NCBI GenBank assembly: GCA_964589855.1
Contig: CAZPVB010000095.1
Location: 1 to 13,979 of the forward strand
DNA from: SKVR01 sp964589855
Lineage (GTDB): Bacteria; Bacteroidota; Bacteroidia; Bacteroidales; UBA7960
Length of the DNA stretch: 13,979 nt
Direction: 5' to 3'
This document shows, piece by piece, positions 6,343 to 13,363 of the stretch. Made by a program: the position numbers and the translations under genes. The notes beneath the pieces are model-generated. The model had not been told where the DNA came from and did not search any database. It saw only the letters and a program-made list of their open reading frames with translations. The stretch's first letter is position 1, and each line of letters begins with the position of its first letter.

Positions 6343-8838
6343 TTAATCATCCGGATCCAGTTCTATTTTGCCTGTATAAACGCCATGACTATGCAAAACA
6401 CTGATCAGGTATATACCAGAAGAGAAATTCTTTAATGATATATTAAAATCCGCCTCCCTAGGTTCGTATTCAAGAATTTGCCTTCCCGACAGATCCGAAA
6501 CAATGAGTTTTTCAATGGTTAGTGTGCTTCTTATATTTAAAAGACCCGAAGTGGGATTGGGGTAAAAGACAATACTTTGAGAACTATCTTCATGATGTGT
6601 GGCTACATCTACCGGCACAAGTTGAACTTCAATTTCCATATCCTGATCAACAACCTCTGTTTCCCCTTCATGTATTTCGTACCCCTCTGCTGTTAAAGTG
6701 TAGAAATAATTACCCGGCGAAATGTTTTCAAAAACATACTCTCCCGGCTCGTAGGTAATCCCATCAAATTCTATTACCACATCATTTATAGGTTGCGAAA
6801 ACAAATCTGTAATGATAAATGTAACAGAAAATTCCTGTTGGGATGGATCTGCAATAAAATCAGCATGTATGGTATGATCTCCGGAAACATTTGAGAACAA
6901 ATAAGAACTTTCAATATCAACAGATTCTCCGTTCACGATTATGTCATCCACTAAAAATCCATCATCTGGTAAGAAGGCAAATGACTGGTCATGTCCTTGT
7001 TGTACCTGAATTTCTCCTTCAGGATCAATCGAACCATTTTCACCCGAAGTGGCAGTAATGGTAAAATATACCTCTTCGTCTAAAGTAACAGAAACAACGT
7101 TGGAAGGAAACGACAATCCTTCCGGCTCGGCATAATAGGCTTTTACGAAATATTCGTAAGTACCGGCGGCAAGATTTTCATCAAAAAATGAGGCTTCAGT
7201 TGTTTCACCAATCATTTCTTCATCGCGGAAAATATGGTAAGAATCAGGTTCAAAAAAATCAAAGTCGCCCTCTGTGTTTGGCTTTTGCCATGAAAGATAA
7301 ACTACGTTGTTGTTACCCGTATGTGCAACCAGCTCTTCGGGAGGAGCAAAAGGGTTTTCACCCATCATTTGTACATTGAGATAAATATCTGCATAATTTT
7401 CAATTGTAACATCCTGAATAATCAGATCATGATATCCTTCAGAGGAAAATTTAAGGTCATAGGTGCCTTCCATAACAGGACGAAAAAATTCACCATCGGG
7501 TAATTCGGAATATACAAAAGTATTGTCCTGATCATGACCCATAATTTCTACTTTTGCCTCAAGAGGTTTTCCCGAATAGGCATCAGTAACTGCGCCCTGA
7601 ATACCGTATAAGGACTGTGATATGTAATTCAGCAATGAACGGTGATTATATTCCCAATGCTGGGGAAGCAAGGAAGGGGATAATAGTTTGGTGTCGGAGA
7701 TTTCGAGTGTTAGTTCTCTTTGATTTTTGTAATAGTTCATATAGTCCTGGCGGCTTCCATAAACCACGTACCAATCTCCTCCGTGTGTAATTCCATTGTC
7801 AAAACCCTCAAAATATGTGGAAGGGCTGTAAAATCTTGCAGTATCGGCATATTCACGAGATACAAACTCCCACCAGGAGTGATCTGCATGGGTTATTTCT
7901 GAACTGGTCCAGCTATCCCAGGGAAAATTGACCACCTCAGTACCTCCATGCATATTTGCCGACATTACAAAATGGATAGAATCGGTCAACTCAATCATTG
8001 CCTGGGTTTCGGGTTGCATGGGTGCTGAAGGGTTATTCACCATGTTTGGATAATTTCTGTTCAGGTCATAACCATTGGCATTAGAACGCGTTGCACCATA
8101 CACACTGCTATTGTCATTGGTGTAAGTCCCATCCGGGTTTTCGTTAGGACAAATCCATATTTCAAGATTATCAACCAGATGGGTAACTTCATCAGACACT
8201 CCATAATGGGTAAGCAAATGATGAATCAGCCGCAATGAAAGGATGAAACCCGTAGTTTCATCGCCATGCATCGTTGAGGTATACATAAACCTGGGACCGG
8301 ATTCTCTTTCCTGCACATTGGCAGATATTTTAGCAAATAGCAGGGATCTTCCGCTGGGCAAAGTAAGAATATTCTGAATTTCAATAAGATCAGGAAAATC
8401 TGCCTCGAATTGATACATCAGTTGCTCATACGCCTCATAAGTTGGATAGAAGTCCCAGGAGTCCGTAAGATCTTTCTCTTTAAGGTCTTCCCAGGTTTTC
8501 ATGTTGAGATCGAAAGCAACCTGTCCGGGAGACTTTTCGATACGAAAATCAATATCATTGGCAAGAATAACCTCCATGGCTTTCCTGTTTGAATACAGGA
8601 AAATTCGTTCAGGAGTATGATAATCAATAGACGACAAATAGAGTATTTCAGGATATTCAGATATGATTTTCCTGGAAACGCTAATGTAAACATCCCCTTT
8701 TTCATTCAACATCTCAATAATCTTCCTTGAATTTTTATCCCCACCAGAAATTTGCCCCTGCGTTTTCACGCTGAAACAAAACAAAAAGAAAAATAAGAAT
8801 AAAACGAGATTGCCGGATAATCTGGGGGTATTAAACAT
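6343..8838 (-). CDS. Secreted M14 zinc carboxypeptidase with T9SS C-terminal sorting domain
   Basis: An 831-residue secreted peptidase, numbered from ATG 8838; a TTG immediately upstream at 8841 is in frame but less likely. Modules: signal peptide (~1-29, hydrophobic NLVLFLFFFLFCFS); N-terminal region to ~125; M14 catalytic domain ~125-405 with zinc ligands H191-x-x-E194 (MHGDE) and H297 (NMHGG), Arg261 in DLNRN and catalytic Glu379 in LTLEIS; a CarboxypepD_reg-like beta domain ~411-490; a fibronectin-III-like domain ~500-587; a repeat-like module ~590-662 (GSIDPEG...); a second PEGA/CarboxypepD-like sandwich ~670-742; and a T9SS type A sorting domain ~752-831 with YPNPTSG at 759-765. It should cross the inner membrane by Sec and the outer membrane by T9SS, then trim peptides at the surface or outside. 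The CAP-domain gene lies 100 bp upstream on the same strand, so co-transcription is possible. The convergent kinase gene ends 183 bp away. Confidence 0.93.
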   Translation of the reverse strand: MFNTPRLSGNLVLFLFFFLFCFSVKTQGQISGGDKNSRKIIEMLNEKGDVYISVSRKIISEYPEILYLSSIDYHTPERIFLYSNRKAMEVILANDIDFRIEKSPGQVAFDLNMKTWEDLKEKDLTDSWDFYPTYEAYEQLMYQFEADFPDLIEIQNILTLPSGRSLLFAKISANVQERESGPRFMYTSTMHGDETTGFILSLRLIHHLLTHYGVSDEVTHLVDNLEIWICPNENPDGTYTNDNSSVYGATRSNANGYDLNRNYPNMVNNPSAPMQPETQAMIELTDSIHFVMSANMHGGTEVVNFPWDSWTSSEITHADHSWWEFVSREYADTARFYSPSTYFEGFDNGITHGGDWYVVYGSRQDYMNYYKNQRELTLEISDTKLLSPSLLPQHWEYNHRSLLNYISQSLYGIQGAVTDAYSGKPLEAKVEIMGHDQDNTFVYSELPDGEFFRPVMEGTYDLKFSSEGYHDLIIQDVTIENYADIYLNVQMMGENPFAPPEELVAHTGNNNVVYLSWQKPNTEGDFDFFEPDSYHIFRDEEMIGETTEASFFDENLAAGTYEYFVKAYYAEPEGLSFPSNVVSVTLDEEVYFTITATSGENGSIDPEGEIQVQQGHDQSFAFLPDDGFLVDDIIVNGESVDIESSYLFSNVSGDHTIHADFIADPSQQEFSVTFIITDLFSQPINDVVIEFDGITYEPGEYVFENISPGNYFYTLTAEGYEIHEGETEVVDQDMEIEVQLVPVDVATHHEDSSQSIVFYPNPTSGLLNIRSTLTIEKLIVSDLSGRQILEYEPREADFNISLKNFSSGIYLISVLHSHGVYTGKIELDPDD

Positions 8839-8937
8839 CAATAAAAAAAAATTTATATTTTAGAAGCATGAATGGGCTAAAATAGAAAAATATTATCTGC
8901 AAAAAAAGATATAAATTCAGTTTCCTTTTTCTTTTTT

Positions 8938-9678
8938 TTATTTTTCAATATAATCATTGGCAAAATTAATTACATAAGAGATTCGGTATTCAGGATGCGG
9001 AGCAATAGCAACTCCCACTTTGGTGTAAGTTGGATTCATGGCATTTACCCGGTGTCCCCTTCCGGGAATTCCGTCGTCTATCATAAGACTTATAATGGCT
9101 TCATGAGCATTTGAGGTGCCCCACTGAAGATTTTCAGCCAAAGCGCCCTTCCATTCACCATATTTCGAAACACGCTTGCTCATGCCACCCTGACCTTTAT
9201 GACTGGTAATACCTGTACGCTTCATATAGAGAGCATGATCCTCAGATCCTTTGCTCATACCTTCAGAGGGATAAAAAACAGGCATGCTTTCAGCATTTTT
9301 TAGTTCAGCATACAACTCTTCTGCCGCTTTCACCCCTTCAGACGTGCGGGTAGGAGTTTTTCCAGGGAAATGAAACAAGTTCCCGGAATAATATTCAAAC
9401 CTTGGAAGAACATATAATTCAGCATATTTTGCAGGATCGTACCTGATCAAATTCATGGCAAGTACAAGGTTTTTTTCTTCATCAGAAAGATAATTAGCAG
9501 CGGCACCTGTATTTAAGGAGTCTACAGGCCAACCATCTTTATTCAAAAAGGCGGCATATTCCTTATTGGAAAATCCATCAAAGTCAACCAGAGCAGATCT
9601 ATTGCCACTGGTATTTTGAGCGAATAATCCGGTAAAAGCAATGAGTGTAAAGAATAATGGGAAGGTGATCTTTTTCAT
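8938..9678 (-). CDS. Secreted CAP-domain (SCP/PR-1-like) protein
   Basis: The 246-residue protein begins with a Sec signal peptide (MKKITFPLFFTLIAFTGLFA, cut around A20-Q21). A CAP superfamily domain covers about residues 65-243: helix NLVLAMNLIRYDPAKY (70-85), H148 (SEDHALYM), H160 (SHKG), AENLQWG (181-187, Glu182) and GRGHRVNAMNP (206-216, His209). These are the His/Glu residues that line the CAP cavity. Bacterial CAP proteins are exported and have been linked to ligand or metal binding; an enzymatic role is generally unproven. It lacks a T9SS tail and therefore probably stays periplasmic or is lipid-independent extracellular (inference). The ATG at 9676-9678 lies 2 nt beyond a 14-bp stem-loop that fills the gap to the upstream gene, and no ribosome-binding site is visible. 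It may form a unit with the carboxypeptidase downstream. Confidence 0.9.
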   Translation of the reverse strand: MKKITFPLFFTLIAFTGLFAQNTSGNRSALVDFDGFSNKEYAAFLNKDGWPVDSLNTGAAANYLSDEEKNLVLAMNLIRYDPAKYAELYVLPRFEYYSGNLFHFPGKTPTRTSEGVKAAEELYAELKNAESMPVFYPSEGMSKGSEDHALYMKRTGITSHKGQGGMSKRVSKYGEWKGALAENLQWGTSNAHEAIISLMIDDGIPGRGHRVNAMNPTYTKVGVAIAPHPEYRISYVINFANDYIEK

Positions 9679-9680
9679 AA

Positions 9681-9720
9681 GTTTGAGATTTAAGTTTCAG
9701 TATTATACTTAAATCTAAAC
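9681..9720 (-). repeat. 14-bp stem-loop filling the gap before the CAP-gene start codon
   Basis: The arms 9681-9695 (gtttgagatttaagt) and 9707-9720 (acttaaatctaaac) pair over 14 bp with one bulged base and an 11-nt loop. In minus-strand RNA the stem starts directly after the stop codon of the upstream membrane-protein gene and ends 2 nt before the CAP-gene ATG. It lacks a following U-run and has only three G-C pairs, so it is not a typical terminator. It could act as an operator, a processing site or a translation-control element. Confidence 0.5.
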
Positions 9721-10134
9721 TTAGTATTGTATCTCAGAATACTCTTTTATGATTTTTTTCAATTCTTTTTGCTCCAGTGTCAAATGATCTAATCTATGAT
9801 TAAACTTTAATGACTCATTGTGAAGTTTTGCGCGGGTACGATGCAATCTTCTTTTAAGTTTTCTGCTTCTGATATAAAGCAATACAACACCAAAAAATAA
9901 AAAGAAATGGATAACATTAAAAACAGGAGTAAAAAACTGTTTTAGAAACGATTCCTGCGTATTTTCATCTGACTGTTCTTTGGGATCAGGGGTTGGTAAA
10001 ATTTGTTGTGAAAGGGTTTGGTCAGTTTCAACCTTTGTATTTCCGGAAATATCTCCTACAACCTGCAAACTTCCATACAAATGAACAGTAAAATACAAGG
10101 CAACGATCAAAGATAACATAACTTTATAAAGCAT
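9721..10134 (-). CDS. Small membrane protein with C-terminal coiled coil, function unknown
   Basis: I do not recognise a family. From the ATG at 10134 the protein has 137 residues; an in-frame TTG at 10158 would add eight (LPKKSSV preceded by the start), but the ATG sits right at a hydrophobic N-terminal segment (MLYKVMLSLIVALYFTVHLY), which is either a signal peptide or a membrane anchor. A polar, Gln/Pro/Asp-rich stretch follows (~24-65). A second membrane segment (FFTPVFNVIHFFLFFGVVLLYI, ~67-88) comes next, then a strongly basic stretch (RSRKLKRRLHRTRAK) and a charged helical, coiled-coil-like tail to the end. The basic side after the second segment predicts a cytoplasmic C-terminus (positive-inside rule). 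It is upstream of the CAP gene on the same strand with 42 bp between. Confidence 0.65.
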   Translation of the reverse strand: MLYKVMLSLIVALYFTVHLYGSLQVVGDISGNTKVETDQTLSQQILPTPDPKEQSDENTQESFLKQFFTPVFNVIHFFLFFGVVLLYIRSRKLKRRLHRTRAKLHNESLKFNHRLDHLTLEQKELKKIIKEYSEIQY

Positions 10135-10506
10135 AACAGAACTCTTTTTAGGTAACAATCATAAAACACGCTAAGGTAATAATTTTTTACATCCAAACAA
10201 CACATTTAGTCGACAACCCTTCTTTTCATGAAGGCAAAGGTGAATTATTCATATTACTATCAGTTACACCTAAATTTCGACCAAACCACAAGTGCTTGAT
10301 TTTATGACAGATAAACAAAACACTGACAATCAGGTATAAGAAATGACATCTTTGAATTTATATTTATTTAACCTTTAATGAATACTATCATTTTCCCTTT
10401 TAAATGCCTATATTCGCATCCAATTTTACATTTTACACCTATATGATCGCTAAAGCAGAATTATGATTCAAGCATATAAAATCATTAAAATATAATTGAC
10501 GAAAAT
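10135..10506. other. Divergent intergenic region, membrane-protein gene / DUF3127 gene
   Basis: A 372-bp AT-rich stretch. Besides the minus-strand promoter candidate at 10171-10201, the plus strand holds tatattcg at 10409-10416, one mismatch from the -7 box and about 85 nt before the DUF3127 ATG, but with no -33 element at the right distance. A minor 5-bp hairpin (ccttc/gaagg, 10218-10234) is present. No credible small gene is seen. Confidence 0.5.
10171..10201 (-). promoter_or_regulatory. Candidate promoter for the small membrane-protein gene
   Basis: On the minus strand, GTTG (10198-10201) is followed by 19 nt and TACCTTAG (10171-10178). It differs by one base in each box from TTTG-N19-TAnnTTTG. 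Initiation would be near 10165, about 30 nt before the ATG at 10134 and only ~6 nt before the alternative TTG at 10158. This favours the ATG. Confidence 0.4.
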
Positions 10507-10887
10507 ATGGAACTAGAAGGAAAAGTATTAGAAGTATTGGAACCTAAAACCGGGCAATCGGCAAGAGGACCATGGAAAAAGCAGGAGATTATTCTGGAAA
10601 CAGAGGATGCCTATCCTAAAAAGGTATGTATGATCAACTGGAACGATAAAGTTGATATCTCATCCTTGCAGGCGGGAAACCGGGTAAAAGCTTCGATCAA
10701 CGTTGAAAGTCGTGAGTACAATGGCAACTGGTTTACTGATATAAAGATATGGAAAATTGAAACAATAAATGCTGATAACACGCAGCCACCTGCTACCGAA
10801 AATCCACCATTTACAGGCGAAGAACCACCGGAAGCGGGATGGTCGGCAAGCAACGACAGCGAAGAAGGAGATCCCCTGCCATTTTAA
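10507..10887 (+). CDS. DUF3127 protein, OB-fold-like with SSB-type acidic tail
   Basis: The 126-residue cytoplasmic protein matches the Bacteroidota family DUF3127. Residues 1-~87 form a compact beta-rich domain (MELEGKVLEVLEP, ARGPWKKQEIILET, KKVCMINWNDK, VESREYNGNWFTDIKIWKIE) resembling an OB-fold nucleic-acid-binding core. A disordered Pro/Glu/Thr-rich linker (88-115) follows, and the C-terminus is acidic, ending DSEEGDPLPF. The overall plan of core, flexible linker and acidic tip ending in Pro-Phe is that of single-stranded DNA-binding protein, whose DDDIPF tip recruits repair and replication proteins. Binding to single-stranded DNA is inferred, not shown. Related family members that I recall also end in DDLPF. 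The ATG at 10507 starts directly at the first strand. It stands alone, followed by a 505-bp non-coding gap. Confidence 0.85.
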   Translation: MELEGKVLEVLEPKTGQSARGPWKKQEIILETEDAYPKKVCMINWNDKVDISSLQAGNRVKASINVESREYNGNWFTDIKIWKIETINADNTQPPATENPPFTGEEPPEAGWSASNDSEEGDPLPF

Positions 10888-11392
10888 AGTTCATATCTCC
10901 ATAATATAGTTTTGATTTACATTTCAATCTGTTGACAAACAAATCAAATGAGAAAGATGCCGGCCATGTCATTTTTCAACAGGTGCAGTTGTTCATCAAT
11001 CAATTTTATCAATGAGATTTAATCTGTTCAGTTTCGGAAAGAATTATCAAATTTTATAGTTGTGCCCGGCAGGAAAGTCTCAAATACAAGGTTGTCGATG
11101 ACCAAACAAATCTTTAGTGCCAAAATTAAATGCGGGATGCATGTTTCGAAATCAAATATAACAAAATAATTGATATTTCCATCTCAACAGTTTTTTAGAA
11201 TAACAATCATTGCCATGTTTGTCAAAAGGATCGTTACATTTCGGTTCATTCTTTTACAAAAATAAAAATCTAATTTTAAAAATATCGGATACTTTCTCCC
11301 ATTATCTCTGGAAAGCATTTTGTTTGTTGTAATCAGAAGAATATATAAATAGCAAACATGTCCGGTTTATCCTTCATATCAAAACAGAACAA
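10888..11392 (+). other. Long non-coding region before the cNMP-aspartase gene
   Basis: No gene is supported in these 505 bp. Two inverted repeats follow the DUF3127 stop: tttgattt/aaatcaaa (10911-10918 / 10941-10948, loop 22), and a nested one in which ctgttga (10929-10935) pairs with tcaacag (10976-10982) enclosing aaatga/tcattt (10946-10951 / 10969-10974); they compete for bases. The nested form ends in a short T-run and may be a weak terminator. For the aspartase gene I find only poor promoter matches: tacatttc, and a TTTG 19 nt before taaatagc close to the start. The leader could be long. Confidence 0.45.
10929..10982 (+). terminator. Nested inverted repeat, possible weak terminator of the DUF3127 gene
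   Basis: The outer stem ctgttga/tcaacag (7 bp) and inner stem aaatga/tcattt (6 bp) are separated by a 10-nt bulge on the 5' side. The inner stem's 3' side continues into a run of five T. It starts about 40 nt after the stop codon. AT-rich stems make this a low-confidence terminator. Confidence 0.25.
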
Positions 11393-13264
11393 ATGAACAA
11401 AGAAACCAAACTGAAATTTTTGAAACGGGTAGAAATATTTCGCGATCTTGAAGATAACGAAATGGAAATCATACTCGATTCGCTTACAGAAAGAATTTTT
11501 AAAGAGCGTAATTACCTTTTTGAAGAAAACAGTCCGCGCAACAAATATTTATATATCATCTTTGAAGGGGAGGTAGAGCTTTTTAAGAAAACTCCTTTTG
11601 GAGAAGAAAAACGTTTAACTTTTTTCGGTAAATACGACTTTCTTGGTGAAGGAACAATTATGGCCGACACACCGCACTCTACCAGTGCCCGTGCATTGAA
11701 AGAAACACTCACCTATTGTATCTCTGGCGAAGATTTCAATAAACTTTTCAATCAACAGACAAATGTTGCCCTTAAAATTTTCAGGCAGATATCAAAGGTA
11801 ATTTCCAGGCGGATGCGACAGAGCAATTCGAAGGTGATTAACGTAGGAGCGCAGTATGAATCAGGCAGAACCCGCACCGAGCATGATCTTTTGGGAGAAA
11901 GAGAAGTTCCCAACGAAGTTTATTATGGGATTCAGACCATGCGGGGCATAGAAAATTTCATGATCAGTGGTATTACACTCAACTTCTTTCCCGAACTCAT
12001 TATTGCACTTGCTTCTGTGAAAATGGCTGCTGCGCGTACCAACCATGAGCTGGGTTTACTGGAAACTGATGTCAGCAACGCAATTGTAAGAGCTTGTCAT
12101 GAAATTATGAACGGAAAATACTTCCATCATTTTGTTATTGACATGATACAAGGGGGAGCAGGAACATCTACCAATATGAATGCCAATGAAGTAATTGCCA
12201 ACCGTGCACTCGAGATCATGGGGCATGAAAAAGGCCAGTACAGGTATTGTCATCCCAACAGTCATGTAAACCTTTCACAGTCTACCAACGATGCTTACCC
12301 AACTGCAGTGAAGATAGCCCTTCTTGCAAGCAATAAAAAACTAATCGAAGTGCTCCACTCACTCATCAGGGAATTGAAAGTTAAAGAAAAAGAATTTGCT
12401 GATGTGATAAAAATGGGCAGAACACAACTGCAAGACGCTGTACCCATGACATTAGGTCAAACTTTTGGTGCTTACGTAACTACACTTGAAGAAGAAACAG
12501 CAAGATTAAAAGCCAATGCCAATCTCATGTGCGATATAAACATGGGAGGTACCGCCATAGGCACCGGCATCAATACACATCCTGATTATAGCAAAAGGGT
12601 TTTAGAACATCTCAGACGAATCACGGGCATGGAGCTGAAACTTGCCCTTAACCTTGTGGAGTCAACGCAGGATACTGGTGCTTTTGTAATGTATTCGGCA
12701 ACCATCAAACGCCTTGCTGTAAAACTATCTAAAATATGTAATGATCTGCGCCTTTTGTCTTCGGGACCCAGGGCGGGTCTTAATGAAATCAACCTCCCTC
12801 CTATGCAGCCAGGATCATCTATTATGCCCGGTAAAGTAAATCCGGTCATTCCCGAAGTGGTCAATCAAATCGCCTTTAAGGTAATTGGAAATGATCTTAC
12901 GGTTACAATGGCAGCAGAATCCGGGCAACTCGAGCTAAATGTAATGGAACCCATCATCGTGCAAAGTTTATTCGAATCTATTGAAATGCTTAAAAACGGT
13001 ATGACTATCCTTCAGCATCGTTGTATATCAGGAATTACAGCAAATAAAGAACATTGTCGCAACATGGTTACAAACAGCATTGGTCTTATTACTGCTTTGA
13101 ATCCCATTCTGGGATACGACACCTGCACCCTTTTGGCCAAAGAAGCCATGGAAACCAATAAGGGTGTTTACGATCTGATTCTTGCCAAAAATTTATTGTC
13201 AAAAGAAGAATTGGATGATATTTTAAAGCCGGAAAACATGATTGCACCCAGACAGAGAATTTGA
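11393..13264 (+). CDS. aspA: Aspartate ammonia-lyase with N-terminal cyclic-nucleotide-binding domain
   Basis: A 623-residue fusion; normal aspartases have ~465-480. Residues 1-~140 form a CRP-type cNMP-binding domain (FLKRVEIFRDLEDNEMEIIL, YIIFEGEVELFKK, FLGEGTIMADTP, then a C-helix ARALKET...FRQISKVISRRM) without a helix-turn-helix. Residues ~160-623 are aspartase (L-aspartate = fumarate + NH3): EHDLLGEREVP (163-173), GAGTSTNMNANE (255-266), HPNSHVNLSQSTNDAYPT (287-304), GRTQLQDAVPMTLGQ (342-356) and the mobile catalytic loop GSSIMPGKVNPVIPE (474-488, Ser475). The VIPE ending separates it from class II fumarase (TQCE). In the phosphate-binding cassette Gly85-Glu86 is kept, but the position of CRP Arg82 appears to be His95 (TPHSTSARA), so canonical cAMP binding is doubtful. 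Cytoplasmic; links aspartate to fumarate respiration. Ligand-controlled activity is inferred. The ATG at 11393 starts the cNMP fold directly. Confidence 0.93.
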   Translation: MNKETKLKFLKRVEIFRDLEDNEMEIILDSLTERIFKERNYLFEENSPRNKYLYIIFEGEVELFKKTPFGEEKRLTFFGKYDFLGEGTIMADTPHSTSARALKETLTYCISGEDFNKLFNQQTNVALKIFRQISKVISRRMRQSNSKVINVGAQYESGRTRTEHDLLGEREVPNEVYYGIQTMRGIENFMISGITLNFFPELIIALASVKMAAARTNHELGLLETDVSNAIVRACHEIMNGKYFHHFVIDMIQGGAGTSTNMNANEVIANRALEIMGHEKGQYRYCHPNSHVNLSQSTNDAYPTAVKIALLASNKKLIEVLHSLIRELKVKEKEFADVIKMGRTQLQDAVPMTLGQTFGAYVTTLEEETARLKANANLMCDINMGGTAIGTGINTHPDYSKRVLEHLRRITGMELKLALNLVESTQDTGAFVMYSATIKRLAVKLSKICNDLRLLSSGPRAGLNEINLPPMQPGSSIMPGKVNPVIPEVVNQIAFKVIGNDLTVTMAAESGQLELNVMEPIIVQSLFESIEMLKNGMTILQHRCISGITANKEHCRNMVTNSIGLITALNPILGYDTCTLLAKEAMETNKGVYDLILAKNLLSKEELDDILKPENMIAPRQRI

Positions 13265-13287
13265 TTTTTACAAGTTGACCAGGCAGA

Positions 13288-13348
13288 CCATGCGACACCT
13301 GCTAATTCCTGATGATTGTTTCTTTCGTCAGGATTATGCCAGGCATGG
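13288..13348. repeat. Three-helix imperfect inverted repeat between convergent genes
   Basis: Between the stops of the aspartase (13264) and PepSY (13364) genes, ccatg (13288-13292) pairs with catgg (13344-13348), cctg (13298-13301) with cagg (13340-13343) and tcctgatga (13307-13315) with tcgtcagga (13325-13333, one G-T) around a 9-nt loop: 18 base pairs with internal bulges. It has no clean T-run on either side. The position suggests a bidirectional transcription end or mRNA-stabilising structure. Confidence 0.5.
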
Positions 13349-13363
13349 ATATAAATAATGATT

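Noticed and set aside
8842..8937. Dedicated promoter for the carboxypeptidase gene.
   Set aside because: Several TAttTTtx-like octamers occur, but none has TTTG/TTG at 19-21 nt; AT-rich chance matches are likely, and read-through from the CAP gene is possible.
10948..11022. A 24-codon plus-strand ORF starting MRKMPAMSFFNR in the large gap.
   Set aside because: Its start overlaps the inverted repeat, it has no promoter or ribosome-binding site, and the translation resembles nothing; length is within chance expectation.
11393..11815. The aspartase N-terminal region as a separate Crp/Fnr regulator gene.
   Set aside because: There is no stop, no helix-turn-helix and no frameshift between the cNMP domain and the aspartase; it is one continuous frame.
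11393..13264. Class II fumarase or another member of the fumarase/aspartase superfamily.
   Set aside because: The catalytic loop reads KVNPVIPE and the domain begins EHDLLGEREVP, both aspartase-type; fumarase C has KVNPTQCE.
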